Source of the DNA: Rhodopirellula bahusiensis
GTDB taxonomy: Bacteria; Planctomycetota; Planctomycetia; Pirellulales; Pirellulaceae
Assembly: GCF_002727185.1 (NCBI RefSeq)
Contig: NZ_NIZW01000003.1
Coordinates: 265,095 to 329,094 of the forward strand
Length of the DNA: 64,000 bases
Direction of reading: 5' to 3'
This document shows, one piece after another, positions 1-9,703 of this stretch (position 1 is its first letter; each line of letters opens with the position of its first letter). A model generated the notes under the pieces. The model was not told the origin of the DNA and did not search any database. It saw only the letters and a list, made by a program, of their open reading frames with translations. The position numbers and the translations under genes are program-made.

Positions 1-1
1 A

Positions 2-3000
2 TCGAGAAAACGGAAACTGGCAAGGCCGCGACGCAGTCGAATGGAGACGCTCGAGAACCGGCATTTGCTGGCCGCGATCAGTGGTGAAGTGTTCTTGGAT
101 CTCAATCAAGATGGCACGCGTCAGGTCACCGAAGATCCCGCCGCCGACGTTCGTGTGTACCTGGATGAGAACGTGAATGGAAACATGGACGAAGGTGAAG
201 AGTCGGTGCTGACCGACTCCGCAGGGATCTTCTCGTTCTCGCAGTTGCCCGCCGGTGACTACAACGTTCGCGTTCTGCCGGACCAGGGGTTCGTGCAGAC
301 TGCCCCGCAATCATCGTTTGGTTTGTTAGAAACCGTGATGCAAGAGTCTGGGGTGAACGTCCGTGCGTCTCAAGCGTTCCAGTTTGGAACAAACGAAGTC
401 GACAACGAACGTGTGATCGAGTTGCTGGGCCAGCCCATCACAAGTCGACTCGATGGAATCACTCGAATCAGTGACGGTGACTTGTTGGCGGTTGATACGC
501 GCGCCAACGAAGTGTTCCGAATCAATCCCAGCAACGGTGAGATCACGCGTCTGGGAAACACAAACGTCGACATCACGGGCGGGTTGGCTTACGACGCGGT
601 GACGGACAGCGTCTACACGTTGGTGAAAGGTGGAGGCGACAACACGCTGCGACGTCTCGCCAGTTTGGATGTGAACACGGCCAAGGCAACCTTGATCGGT
701 GGAGGTCGTTCGGGATTGGCATCGGTTGCTGACATCACGTTTGATCCGGTCAACCGACGTCTAATCGGATTTGATGACACCGACAACGAGTTCTTCGCGT
801 TCGACATGTTCGGCAACGGTCGGACGTTGTCATTCTCCTCACGAAGCGTTGACACGTTCACGATGAGTTTGGCTGGTTCGGATTTGACCGCCGCGTTGCC
901 AGCGGATGCCACCTACGTGACGATGTTCGATGCGGATGACACTGAGTTGGTGTCGTCCATCTTGGTGGATGTCGACACCGGGTTTGTCTTTGATTCCTTC
1001 CGCGTGAATCAACCGATCAAACCGGTCGCTCTGACTCGGCCCACAACGGGCAACAATTCTCAGTACGTCGAAGTGACCGAATTTCAAACGGTTGCAGGAT
1101 TGCAGTTCGGGATTTCACCCGATGTGATTGGGTTCCGAGTTCGTCCCAGCAATCCTGAATCAGGCGTGGGGGCGTTGGGCCAAGAAGGGTTGACCGTTGT
1201 CGGAGGTGCCATCGGTCCCGACGTCGTAGAAGTGACGTTGAATCGCCGTCCGGATTCCGATGTCGTCCTCAACCTGGACGTGATTGCGCCCGGCGGAAGC
1301 AATCCAGGTGTGACTTTGGAAACCAATCAGCTCGTGTTCACGCCCGACGATTGGGATCAAGTTCGTCGCGTGATGGTTTCGCCCGACACTGACAATCCAG
1401 TCAACGTGATCACCAACATCGACCTTGAGATTGTGGTCGATAGTGATTTGTCAGATGCCGCGTGGATCGACCTGCCGCTGCGAACGGTTGGCGTGCGTGT
1501 GCTTCCACCAGTGTTGTCCGTGGATTTGAACCAACCGGTGATCAATGAGTTGATGATCGAAGGTGGTTTTGGTGCTTCGCTGAATACTCTCAACGACCAA
1601 TACATCGAACTGCGTGGAAACCCGAACGAACGGCTCGCCGACGGGACTTACTTTGTTGCGATTTCCGAAGACAACCTCAATGAAGGAACCGTTGAAACCA
1701 TCATCGATTTGTCGGGCCAAACCTTTGGTGCCAACGGTTTCTTGGTGCTGCTACAAGAGGGCAACACTTACGAAGCAGCCTTTGGGTCGCGAGTTTTAGA
1801 AAGTGATCAGTCGGGATTCGTAGGACTGCCCGACGGGATCTATTCGGATGAGTCGGACAATGGCTCGTTGTTTCGGACCTTCGACAATCGTGGGTACTTC
1901 TTCATCCAATCCGATGTCCCACCGGTCTTAGGCGATGACATCGATACGGACGACGACCAACGAGCGGACGAGGGTGGATTGTTGTCGACTTGGAACGTGA
2001 TGGATGCCGTTTCTGTTCAAGATTATGTCTTTGGTGACAACTTCGCTTACGCCCCGATTCTGTTTGCTGAGACGATCGGTTCCTCCACGCGAAGCTACGT
2101 GTTGCCTCCGGGCGGCACCGTGGTGGAAGCCGATGGATTTGGCTACGTCGGCCGTCTGGGGGATTCCATTGGTTCCTCGGCGGACGATTGGGTCTTCGGA
2201 ACACCAGTGGACGCTGCGGATGCATCGGCGGTTGACTTTGAAACCGGCGGCAAGCACGAATTGCTGGCATCATCGGTTTCGCAGCCAGCGCTGGCGGACC
2301 GGTTGCTCAACCATATTGGCGAAAGCAACTTCGTTGGTGGTGCTCGCGGGCAGATTTTGCTGGCACCCTCGGCGGGGGCCATCGCCGATGGAGCTCCGGA
2401 GGATTTGAGATTGCCCGGTCAAGGCATCACCGTTTTCGCTGACACCAATGACAACGATCGCTTGGACGATTTGACATTTGTCGTCGAGCCCGACGACGTG
2501 GTGCCGCCGTTTGATCCATTGGACCCGACGGTTCAGGATTTGGACTATGTGCTCACGAATGAATACCCAGGTGTAACCATCACCAGTACGAGTGGTAGCT
2601 TCTTTTCAAACACGCCCGTCTTGGCAGAACGCCAATACTTGAGTGGCCGAATCAGCGGCAACCGAGTGTTCAGCGACGGCGGCTTTCAACAATTTTCGAC
2701 GTTCAATCGGCTGCGTTTCGATTTCTATCGGCCGGTGAAATCAGTTTCGATCGATGCTCTCGGAAGCGCGTTCACCTCGCTGGTCTCCTACGGTCGTTTG
2801 GACGCGTTCAACGCCGACGGTGATCTGATCGCCACGGCGGTGAGCGGTGTGTTGGTCAATGGTCGTCGTGAAACGGTGACGTTGTCGGTGCCATCGGATG
2901 AGATCGTTCGCGTCGAAGCCTACTCGGACACCACCATCACTGGCGGAACCACGTTTGGTGCCTTTGATCGACTGACCTACGTGCAAAGCGAAGCGTCTGC

Positions 3001-5413
3001 GGTGACTGATCAAGACGGCATCTATGAATTGCGATCGTTGTTCGAAGGCAACTATGACCTACAAGTCCAAACCGGGACCGGTGCAACGGCGTTGCTGGGT
3101 ACCGCTGAGCATCCTTTCACCGTTTCGCGTTTTGAAAACTACGTCTTCGAAGATGTGTTCCGCGTCAACACGCTTCCCAAAACGTCCGACCAAGTCATTT
3201 TGGTTGACGAAAACTTGCCAGCCGGAACCGAGATCATGGTTCAGCAAGCCGACGATGCCGATCAGCCGGCCGATGGTGGCGTGCCTTTGTTGTACGAAAT
3301 CATCGGTGGTAACTCGGCGGGATTGGTTGTCGAATCCGCCACGGGCAATTTGATGGTGACGGCTGACGCCGACCTCGATTTCGAAACGACACCAAATCGA
3401 ATCATCACCATGAGAATCACGGATGCTGCGGGTGCGAAAACCACCAACCGCATCACGATCTCGTTGCGCGACATAAATGAGGCCCCGGTTGTGGAGGACT
3501 CGCCGTTGGTGGTCACCGAAGACGTGCCCGCGGGTTCTGCCATTGGACGCATCAAGGCGTTTGATCCCGACACCGCGTTCCGCCAATCACTCTCGTTCGA
3601 ATTGGTCGGTGGTGAAGCTCAAAATGACTTCAGCGTGGATCCGGTCACCGGTGTGGTGACATTGTTAAACGCCGACAGTTTGGATTTCGAAAACAACATG
3701 CAGCGTACTCTGCTGGTCCGCGTCAGTGACGATGCAGCGATTCCGGCTGAGAACATCGTCGAGCAACAAATCTTGGTCCTCAATGAGAATGACCGACCGA
3801 CCATTTCACAGACGCAGTTCGCTGTGTCAGAAGCAGCGACGGGAGAATTGTTCCGACTGCAAGTCAACGATCCCGACGAGGGCCAAACCCACCACTTTGC
3901 TGTTGTCGGTGGTAGTGCGGCCAACTTTGTTCGGGTGACCCAAGAAGGTGCCGTGCGATTGTTGCCCGGTGCGGAATTGGACTTCGAGTCGTTCCCGAAC
4001 ATGACGTTGCGAGTTCGTGTCAGCGACAATGGCGGTCCACCTTTGGCCGAAACGGTCAATATCCAGATTGCAGTGCTGGGTGTGAATGAACCTCCGAGAT
4101 TGCAACCATCGACCGTTCAGTTCAATGAGGGCAATGTTTCTTCGGCGGATCAGGTTCTGACTTTGGTGGATCCTGAACAGCGACCCCAAGACCACAGCAT
4201 CGAGTTGCTGGATGGTCCATCAAACTCACTGTTTGAATTTGTTGCCGGAACCGGCGTGGATGCGGGAACAGGCACGCTTCGAATCGCGACTGGAGTGGAA
4301 TTGGATTTTGAAGATCAATCGGTTCACCAATTGAGTTTCCGAATCACGGACACCGCTGATAGCTCCGTCGCACCGTTCACCGCGACGTTGTCGGTGGAAG
4401 TCCTGAACCGAAACGAAAACCCCACCATCACCACTGAGCGTGTTGTCGTTTCGGAAGTGCCTTATCCAAACGGTGCACCCGGTTCGAGTGAGAACTGGGT
4501 GATCGTCGGACGCATTGGTGTGACGGACCCTGACGGTGATTTGGTGACCACGCAATTGGTCGGTGGAACCGGCTTTGCAAACTTTGACTTGGACCCAAAT
4601 TCACGGTTGCTTCGAGTCCGTCCGAATGCCGTCTTTGATGTCGATGTACCGGGGGCACCCGCTCAAACCTTGGTGATTCGTGCGGACGATGGGACGACGT
4701 CGACCGATCGTACCATCACCGTTGATGTCAACAACGTCAACGAACCACCCGTTTTCGACATGGCGATGGCGAATGCAACCTTCCAGGACCGAGCGTTGGT
4801 CAGCGGTCAATACGTGGAAATGCAATTGCCCGAGAACATGGTCAGCGATCCGGAAGGCGGGAATTTCTCGATCCGTATCTTCGGTGAATCAGGCACTTTG
4901 CCGCGCTGGCTGAAGTACGACATTGAATCGCAGACGTTGACGGGAACACCTGGGCCGTTGGACACCGGTGTCTACAACTTGACCGCTCGCGCCTTGGAGT
5001 TTGGACCTCGTCCACTCGCGACCGATGTGCAGTTCACATACACCGTCTCGTTGGGTCAGGCACCGTTCCAAAATGGTCGCAACCGGTTTGACGTCGATTC
5101 CAATCAATCTGTCGCACCGCTGGATGCACTGCGAATCATCAACTACCTTCAGTCCAACGGGCCGGGCATCTTGGATCCGAACACGTTGGAATCATTCCCG
5201 GGCTTCATGGATGTCTCGGGCAACGGCGAAGTCACGTCGCTGGATGCATTGTTGGTGATCAACGAAATCAATCGCTTGGCCAACGAAGCCGCCCAGGTTG
5301 TCGCCGGTGCAGAACCGATCGATGACGAGTCTTTGGTCGATGATTTCTGGCGTCGCGAAGAAGCGGTTGACGAGGTGTTGGCGATTGAACTGGAAACACC
5401 TTCGCTGTTTTGA
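2..5413 (+). CDS. Giant extracellular cadherin/dockerin protein (5' end outside window)
   Basis: The frame is open back to base 2. The first ATG at 41 is preceded by an in-frame run of basic residues (RKRKLARPRRSR), so the true start is probably upstream and this entry is partial. From the ATG there are 1790 residues. METLENRHLLAA is the LE-x-R-x-L export-type motif of giant planctomycete proteins. The domains in order are an SdrD/Cna-B-like fold (about 15-90), a propeller-like stretch (about 120-340), a lamin-tail-like segment beginning VINELMIEGGFGASLN (about 500-610), several cadherin-like repeats with D-x-N-E-x-P linkers (about 1045-1640), and a C-terminal type I dockerin. The dockerin has two Ca-binding loops, DVDSNQSVAPLDALRIINYL and DVSGNGEVTSLDALLVINEI. 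A role in surface adhesion or assembly is inferred. The downstream helicase starts 18 bp after the stop. Confidence 0.85.
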   Translation, partial: SRKRKLARPRRSRMETLENRHLLAAISGEVFLDLNQDGTRQVTEDPAADVRVYLDENVNGNMDEGEESVLTDSAGIFSFSQLPAGDYNVRVLPDQGFVQTAPQSSFGLLETVMQESGVNVRASQAFQFGTNEVDNERVIELLGQPITSRLDGITRISDGDLLAVDTRANEVFRINPSNGEITRLGNTNVDITGGLAYDAVTDSVYTLVKGGGDNTLRRLASLDVNTAKATLIGGGRSGLASVADITFDPVNRRLIGFDDTDNEFFAFDMFGNGRTLSFSSRSVDTFTMSLAGSDLTAALPADATYVTMFDADDTELVSSILVDVDTGFVFDSFRVNQPIKPVALTRPTTGNNSQYVEVTEFQTVAGLQFGISPDVIGFRVRPSNPESGVGALGQEGLTVVGGAIGPDVVEVTLNRRPDSDVVLNLDVIAPGGSNPGVTLETNQLVFTPDDWDQVRRVMVSPDTDNPVNVITNIDLEIVVDSDLSDAAWIDLPLRTVGVRVLPPVLSVDLNQPVINELMIEGGFGASLNTLNDQYIELRGNPNERLADGTYFVAISEDNLNEGTVETIIDLSGQTFGANGFLVLLQEGNTYEAAFGSRVLESDQSGFVGLPDGIYSDESDNGSLFRTFDNRGYFFIQSDVPPVLGDDIDTDDDQRADEGGLLSTWNVMDAVSVQDYVFGDNFAYAPILFAETIGSSTRSYVLPPGGTVVEADGFGYVGRLGDSIGSSADDWVFGTPVDAADASAVDFETGGKHELLASSVSQPALADRLLNHIGESNFVGGARGQILLAPSAGAIADGAPEDLRLPGQGITVFADTNDNDRLDDLTFVVEPDDVVPPFDPLDPTVQDLDYVLTNEYPGVTITSTSGSFFSNTPVLAERQYLSGRISGNRVFSDGGFQQFSTFNRLRFDFYRPVKSVSIDALGSAFTSLVSYGRLDAFNADGDLIATAVSGVLVNGRRETVTLSVPSDEIVRVEAYSDTTITGGTTFGAFDRLTYVQSEASAVTDQDGIYELRSLFEGNYDLQVQTGTGATALLGTAEHPFTVSRFENYVFEDVFRVNTLPKTSDQVILVDENLPAGTEIMVQQADDADQPADGGVPLLYEIIGGNSAGLVVESATGNLMVTADADLDFETTPNRIITMRITDAAGAKTTNRITISLRDINEAPVVEDSPLVVTEDVPAGSAIGRIKAFDPDTAFRQSLSFELVGGEAQNDFSVDPVTGVVTLLNADSLDFENNMQRTLLVRVSDDAAIPAENIVEQQILVLNENDRPTISQTQFAVSEAATGELFRLQVNDPDEGQTHHFAVVGGSAANFVRVTQEGAVRLLPGAELDFESFPNMTLRVRVSDNGGPPLAETVNIQIAVLGVNEPPRLQPSTVQFNEGNVSSADQVLTLVDPEQRPQDHSIELLDGPSNSLFEFVAGTGVDAGTGTLRIATGVELDFEDQSVHQLSFRITDTADSSVAPFTATLSVEVLNRNENPTITTERVVVSEVPYPNGAPGSSENWVIVGRIGVTDPDGDLVTTQLVGGTGFANFDLDPNSRLLRVRPNAVFDVDVPGAPAQTLVIRADDGTTSTDRTITVDVNNVNEPPVFDMAMANATFQDRALVSGQYVEMQLPENMVSDPEGGNFSIRIFGESGTLPRWLKYDIESQTLTGTPGPLDTGVYNLTARALEFGPRPLATDVQFTYTVSLGQAPFQNGRNRFDVDSNQSVAPLDALRIINYLQSNGPGILDPNTLESFPGFMDVSGNGEVTSLDALLVINEINRLANEAAQVVAGAEPIDDESLVDDFWRREEAVDEVLAIELETPSLF

Positions 5414-5431
5414 TGGAAGAGACTGATAACG

Positions 5432-7420
5432 ATGGAAGAAACGGGCACGGACGCCGAGAATGCTTCCATTGACGCAGACCTACTCTCCACCCGCTGGGTT
5501 CATGCTCAGCGGGTTCTGAAGGAATCGTTTGGGTTCGAGCGTTTGCTGCCACCCCAGCAGAAGGTCATTGAGCGACTGTTTGATGGTCGCAATGTGGTCG
5601 CGGTGATGCCGACGGGAAGTGGCAAGAGTCTGTGCTACCAATTGGTCAGCCAATGCTTGCCGCACCTGACCGTGGTTGTGTCGCCCTTGGTCGCTTTGAT
5701 GAAGGATCAAGGCGATTCGCTGAAACGGCGCGGCATCGAGGTCGCGAGGCTGGATCACTCCGCTTCGCCGCAAGAACTGCGTTTGGATCTGCAGCGGGTT
5801 CGGTCGGGGCACTGCAAATTGCTGTACGTCTCTCCGGAACGTTTTTTCAATGAGCGTTTTCGCGCGGTGTTGGGCGAAACGCCGATTTCGATGTTGGCGG
5901 TCGACGAAGCTCATTGCATGAGCGAATGGGGGCACCATTTTCGCCCTGATTATCTACGGTTGCCGGATGTGGTGGAAGAACACAGCATCCCGCAGGTGTT
6001 GGCGTTGACCGCGACCGCGCCGCAACGCGTCGTTCGCGAAATTCGTTCCGCGTTTGGATTGGAACGAACCGATGTTGTGAAGGTTCCCACGCATCGTTCG
6101 AATTTGCATCTGCAGTGCACACAGGTGACTTCACGGGAGCGGGACGAGCGATTGTTGGAACAACTTCGCAAGGCGGCGAAGTCTCGAAGCAAAGGCGTCA
6201 CGATCGTTTATGTCACTCGTCGTCGAACTGCGGAGCAGTTGGCTGAGTCGCTAAGCGAAGCGGGCCTTTCCGCGATGGCCTATCACGCGGGATTGACCAG
6301 CGAGCAACGTGAATCCATTCAGCAGTGGTTCCTGGAATCCAACAACGGCATCTTGGTCGGCACCGTGGCCTTTGGCATGGGTGTGGACAAACCCAATGTT
6401 CGCCGAGTGATTCACTACAACCCTTCGTCATCGCTGGAAGGGTACAGCCAAGAGATTGGTCGTGGCGGACGGGATGGCAAAGCGACCCAGTGTCAAACTT
6501 GGTTGGTTCCCGAAGACCAAGTCGCGATCCGCAATTTGCCGTGCAGTGATTGGCCGACGAAGGAGTCCGTGGAACGTTTGCTGGATCGATTGATCGGCCA
6601 ACCGGATTCGTTTTATCTGGCGTTGGGCAAGTTGGCTTGGGAGGTGAACCTGTCATCCGGCGTGGTCGGCACGTTCATGATTCAATTGCGGCAGCGCGGG
6701 CACCTGGACTTGCTGCCCGCTCGGTATGACGTTTACCGCGTCAAACCAAGGTGCGACATTTCGGAAATTGTTTCGCGGAGTGAGGCGATTGATCCGGAGG
6801 CTGTGTCGGCGATTGTTGCTTCGCTGGTCAAAGCCAAGCGGGCGTACCGGGTCAATTTGGTGGTGGCAACGCGTCAGTATCGCGTGCCTCGAACCCGCTT
6901 GGTCGCGGCCCTGGAAGAATTGTCATTGTCCGGCATCATCGAGTTGGAGTCGTCCGAGTTGATGCATGGGTACCGCTGGATAGAACGGATCGCTCGACCC
7001 GCGACGACGGTGAAACACTTGCTGAAACGGTTTGACGCGTCGATGGAGGCGACTCAGCAACGCATCGATTCGATGATGGAGTTCATTTCCTGCAAGGAGT
7101 GTTTGCCGGTCGCGATGGCGGCACATTTCGGTTCGCGACGTTCGCGGCCCTGCGGAAAATGCTCAACTTGTCGCGGCGAGGGGCCGTGGGATACCCAGTT
7201 GAATCCGCCTGATTCGATCGGAGATTCTGCCCAAAAAGCGATGTCCGATGCGATCGCGGAGTATCCCGACCTCTTTTCAGATCCGATCGATCGGGCCAAA
7301 TTCCTGTGTGGCTTGTATTCACCCGCTTTCATGCGTTTTCGCGTGAACCGGCATTTTGGCTTTGGTGTCTGTGAATCTGTTCCCTTCCCGACCGTTTTGG
7401 CGGCGATGAGGGCGAACTGA
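5432..7420 (+). CDS. recQ: RecQ-family ATP-dependent DNA helicase
   Basis: The protein is a 662-residue superfamily 2 helicase that unwinds DNA 3'-5' in recombination and repair. Walker A is TGSGKS (61-66), motif II is DEAH (158-161), and the RecQ aromatic-rich loop follows (HCMSEWGHHFRPDY). Motif VI is QEIGRGGRDGK. A Cys cluster near the C-terminus (CKEC and CGKCSTC) matches the RecQ zinc site. There is no clear HRDC domain; the last 70 residues are a short tail ending near VLAAMRAN. The start ATG at 5432 has GGAAGAG about 12 nt upstream. The gene lies 18 bp after the giant dockerin protein and may be co-transcribed with it, although no functional link is obvious. Confidence 0.9.
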   Translation: MEETGTDAENASIDADLLSTRWVHAQRVLKESFGFERLLPPQQKVIERLFDGRNVVAVMPTGSGKSLCYQLVSQCLPHLTVVVSPLVALMKDQGDSLKRRGIEVARLDHSASPQELRLDLQRVRSGHCKLLYVSPERFFNERFRAVLGETPISMLAVDEAHCMSEWGHHFRPDYLRLPDVVEEHSIPQVLALTATAPQRVVREIRSAFGLERTDVVKVPTHRSNLHLQCTQVTSRERDERLLEQLRKAAKSRSKGVTIVYVTRRRTAEQLAESLSEAGLSAMAYHAGLTSEQRESIQQWFLESNNGILVGTVAFGMGVDKPNVRRVIHYNPSSSLEGYSQEIGRGGRDGKATQCQTWLVPEDQVAIRNLPCSDWPTKESVERLLDRLIGQPDSFYLALGKLAWEVNLSSGVVGTFMIQLRQRGHLDLLPARYDVYRVKPRCDISEIVSRSEAIDPEAVSAIVASLVKAKRAYRVNLVVATRQYRVPRTRLVAALEELSLSGIIELESSELMHGYRWIERIARPATTVKHLLKRFDASMEATQQRIDSMMEFISCKECLPVAMAAHFGSRRSRPCGKCSTCRGEGPWDTQLNPPDSIGDSAQKAMSDAIAEYPDLFSDPIDRAKFLCGLYSPAFMRFRVNRHFGFGVCESVPFPTVLAAMRAN

Positions 7421-7501
7421 TTCGTGGCGGTCATTAGCTCGCCGGGTTGTTGAATTAGTCGTTAATGACGTTTTCACGCATGTAGGATGGGCACTCTTGC
7501 C

Positions 7502-7693
7502 TTTTTATACCCCACATCTCGAAACACCAAAGATTAGTGTCCGATCAGAGTGGATTAGTGTTCCACCAGAGCGGTCAAGGGAACACTAATCGCCGCTAAT
7601 CAAACACTAATGATTCCTCGGCAAGGGATGTTTAGCCTTAAACCGCTTGTATTCCCAACGCAAGCGGCTCCCAAAAGATGTGGGGTACAAAAA
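7502..7693. mobile_element. 192-bp MITE-like element with 18-bp terminal inverted repeats
   Basis: The ends are TTTTTATACCCCACATCT (7502-7519) and AGATGTGGGGTACAAAAA (7676-7693), inverted repeats with one mismatch. The element is flanked by a 12-bp direct repeat GGCACTCTTGCC (7490-7501 and 7694-7705), as expected for a target-site duplication. Inside is a perfect 12-bp stem GATTAGTGTTCC / GGAACACTAATC (7553-7564 and 7580-7591), plus further copies of CACTAAT. No transposase is encoded, so it would depend on an enzyme elsewhere. Removing the element and one flank restores a hairpin (7484-7501 joined to 7706-7738). The rest of the 7421-7880 gap shows nothing else. Confidence 0.6.
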
Positions 7694-7880
7694 GGCACTC
7701 TTGCCCGTCAGAGTTGTGGATGTCGGCCAAGAGTGGCCAACCTGCAACTAAATCAACATGCGGTTGCGCGTCGGGTTAGGACTCGCAAGCTGATTTTATA
7801 AAACGACCCGATGCACGCCATTCCTTGACTCGTTCCCTCAAAACCACATTCCCTCGAAACCACTTTTGAGACTGGCACCC

Positions 7881-8498
7881 ATGATCACCATCGTCGACTA
7901 TCAAATGGGAAACCTCCGCAGCGTCCAAAAGGCGGTGGAACGTTCGGGCGTGGAGGCGGAGATCACCAGCGACGCCAGCCAAATCGCGGCGGCGGAGCGA
8001 TTGATCCTGCCGGGCGTGGGAGCGTTTGGGGATGCGATTGGCGAGATTCGTCGTCGTGATCTGGAGAAGCCGATCAAAGATTTCATCGCGTCGGGCAAAC
8101 CGTTTTTGGGAATCTGCCTGGGGCTGCAAATGTTGTTCGAGCAAGGCTTCGAGGGCGGCACCCACGAAGGACTCGGGGTCTTGGGCGGCGATGTGGTTGC
8201 ATTCGAATTGCCCGCCGAGTTCAAAGTCCCGCACATGGGATGGAACGCGGTTAATGTGAAAACCGCCGGCGCGGATCTCGGCATTCAATCCGGAACGCAT
8301 TTCTACTTTGTGCACTCGTACTTCGTTCGCCCGACCGATCCATCGGTGGTCGCACTGACGTGTGATTACGGTGGCGAGTTTTGTGCCGCGGTGCGTCGTG
8401 GCAATTTGATGGCGACCCAGTTCCACCCCGAAAAGAGCCAGGGGGACGGACTGCGATTGATGCAGCGTTTCGCGACCTCACCGGTCGAAGTTGCCTGA
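7881..8498 (+). CDS. hisH: Imidazole glycerol phosphate synthase, glutaminase subunit HisH
   Basis: A 205-residue class I glutamine amidotransferase that supplies ammonia to HisF in histidine biosynthesis. The start MITIVDYQMGNLRS at 7881 matches the family N-terminus; an in-frame TTG at 7866 would add five non-conserved residues. The nucleophile is Cys79 in GICLGLQ, and the His182/Glu184 pair sits in FHPEKSQ. Oxyanion-loop residues PGVGAFGDA lie around 44-52. No other his gene is in the window, so the histidine genes are dispersed here. The next gene starts 32 bp after its stop. Confidence 0.95.
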   Translation: MITIVDYQMGNLRSVQKAVERSGVEAEITSDASQIAAAERLILPGVGAFGDAIGEIRRRDLEKPIKDFIASGKPFLGICLGLQMLFEQGFEGGTHEGLGVLGGDVVAFELPAEFKVPHMGWNAVNVKTAGADLGIQSGTHFYFVHSYFVRPTDPSVVALTCDYGGEFCAAVRRGNLMATQFHPEKSQGDGLRLMQRFATSPVEVA

Positions 8499-8530
8499 TT
8501 CATTCGCCATACAACCACGAGCACACTCGC

Positions 8531-9088
8531 ATGTCTTCTTCTATCTCGACTCCTCCCGCACACCAATTGCAAACCGAAAACGGGAGTTTGCAAATCCGGT
8601 TTGAGTGGCAACAAGATCGCTACGCCCACGTTGTTCGCTGGCAGTCGGAATCGGGCGAGGTGGTCGAAGCCCGCAGCGTGGAAGGTTCGTCCGATCAGGA
8701 TTGGCCCGCCTCACCCGCACTTCAGCAATTGTCGACCGAGACCATCGAAGGCGTGCCAACGATTTTGGGAGTTGGCTGTGCCGGCAGCAGTCACTTCAGT
8801 GTCAGCGTGCAAGTGCTGGAAAAGGGTAATGGGGATGACAACGAATCCGAATCGCCCCGCGTTCGATTTGACTGGGCAGTGAGAATGACCGCGTCCGATG
8901 CCAAGGAGCATCCCGTTGCCGATTTGGGGACCCAGTACTCGGCAGAAAACATGCTCCCGGTTTCTTTGTTGGGGCAAACCCAGTCGGTTCGGCAGTCGGG
9001 GGCGAACGGCGGAACCAAATTTGTGCCGGATCAATCCGCTGGCGGTCGAACGCGGCAGTGGAGCTACGATCTGCTCGGGGCGACTTAG
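8531..9088 (+). CDS. Conserved-looking protein of unknown function (185 aa)
   Basis: Starts at MSSSISTPPAHQLQ. I do not recognise the family. The protein has no signal peptide, membrane segment or known motif. It is rich in Gln, Ser and Glu and has a beta-like pattern (LQIRFEWQQDRYAHVVRW; FSVSVQVLEK; VRFDWAVRMT), and it ends near RQWSYDLLGAT. It lies 32 bp after hisH and may be co-transcribed with it. A stable hairpin follows 7 bp after the stop. A longer in-frame reading exists from 8381 but overlaps hisH by more than 100 bp, so the 8531 start is preferred. Confidence 0.6.
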   Translation: MSSSISTPPAHQLQTENGSLQIRFEWQQDRYAHVVRWQSESGEVVEARSVEGSSDQDWPASPALQQLSTETIEGVPTILGVGCAGSSHFSVSVQVLEKGNGDDNESESPRVRFDWAVRMTASDAKEHPVADLGTQYSAENMLPVSLLGQTQSVRQSGANGGTKFVPDQSAGGRTRQWSYDLLGAT

Positions 9089-9095
9089 GGTTTTG

Positions 9096-9155
9096 TAGCG
9101 GAAGGGCGCGAGCTCTCCGGTGACGCGGAACCGGGCGGCTCGCGCCGCTCCGCTA
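9096..9155. repeat. Intergenic stem-loop repeat, possible terminator
   Basis: The left arm TAGCGGAAGGGCGCGAGC pairs imperfectly with the right arm GCTCGCGCCGCTCCGCTA. It begins 7 bp after the stop at 9088 and could act as a transcript-end hairpin, although no T-run follows. Partial sequence relatives of the right arm occur near 9598-9627 and 12350-12400, which suggests a dispersed palindromic family. Confidence 0.5.
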
Positions 9156-9156
9156 A

Positions 9157-9583
9157 GGAGGTCGTGCAGTTTTGAAGTGCCGTGCTCGCAAGTTTGAATT
9201 CCCCCTCCTGAACGCAGAGGCCGAGCAGTTTTTAACTGCTGTGTTGCCAAGCGTTTATCATCACCCTCCCCCTGGGAGGGTCGAGCGAAGCGAGGGGAGG
9301 GTCGAGCATCGGAACCAGCGCGTAACCCTCCCCGGCCCGAAGCGGGCCGACCCTCCCAAAGGGAGGGTGAAATAAAACTGCACGACCTCCGGAGTTGGGG
9401 AGGGCCGGAATGCGAGCGTTCAGCGAGAATTCCGGGGAGGGGAGTGAGCGCCGTTTCCCATGCTCGGCCCTCACCCTCGCGTACGCCTGAACGGCGTCGC
9501 TCGACCTCTCCCCAAACTTCGTTTCGGGAGAGGTACGCCGTGTGTAAATCTGCCGAAAAGCGGCAATTAAAAACTGCACGACC
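9157..9583 (+). mobile_element. Miniature TIR element, interrupted by a nested copy
   Basis: The outer ends are GGAGGTCGTGCAGTTTT (9157-9173) and AAAACTGCACGACCTCG (9567-9583). Its body, read on this strand, matches the reverse complement of the copy at 11993-12245, including the segments TGCTCGCAAGTTTGAA, CCCTCACCCTCGCGTACG and AACTTCGTTTCGGGAGAGG. Relative to that copy it carries an extra ~170-bp block (see the inner element). No transposase gene is present. Together with the preceding hairpin it fills nearly all of the 9089-9703 gap. Confidence 0.6.
9217..9390 (+). mobile_element. Inner TIR element inserted within the 9157-9583 element
   Basis: The block begins with GGCCGAGCAGTTTTT, a decayed form of the family's left end, and ends with the intact right end AAAACTGCACGACCTCC (9374-9390). 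It splits a sequence (CTCCTGAACGCAG / TTGGGGAGGG) that is continuous in the copy at 11993-12245. Its middle holds complementary CCCTCCC / GGGAGGG blocks that would fold on themselves. Confidence 0.55.
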
Positions 9584-9703
9584 TCGAAGAGGGGAAGACC
9601 GGGCGACTCACGCCGCTCCGCTGGGAGCGAATGCAAAGCAACCGACCGTTCGGTCTTCATTTGAAATACACTGTGGGTTTTCATTCCTCAGGATGCTGCC
9701 TCG

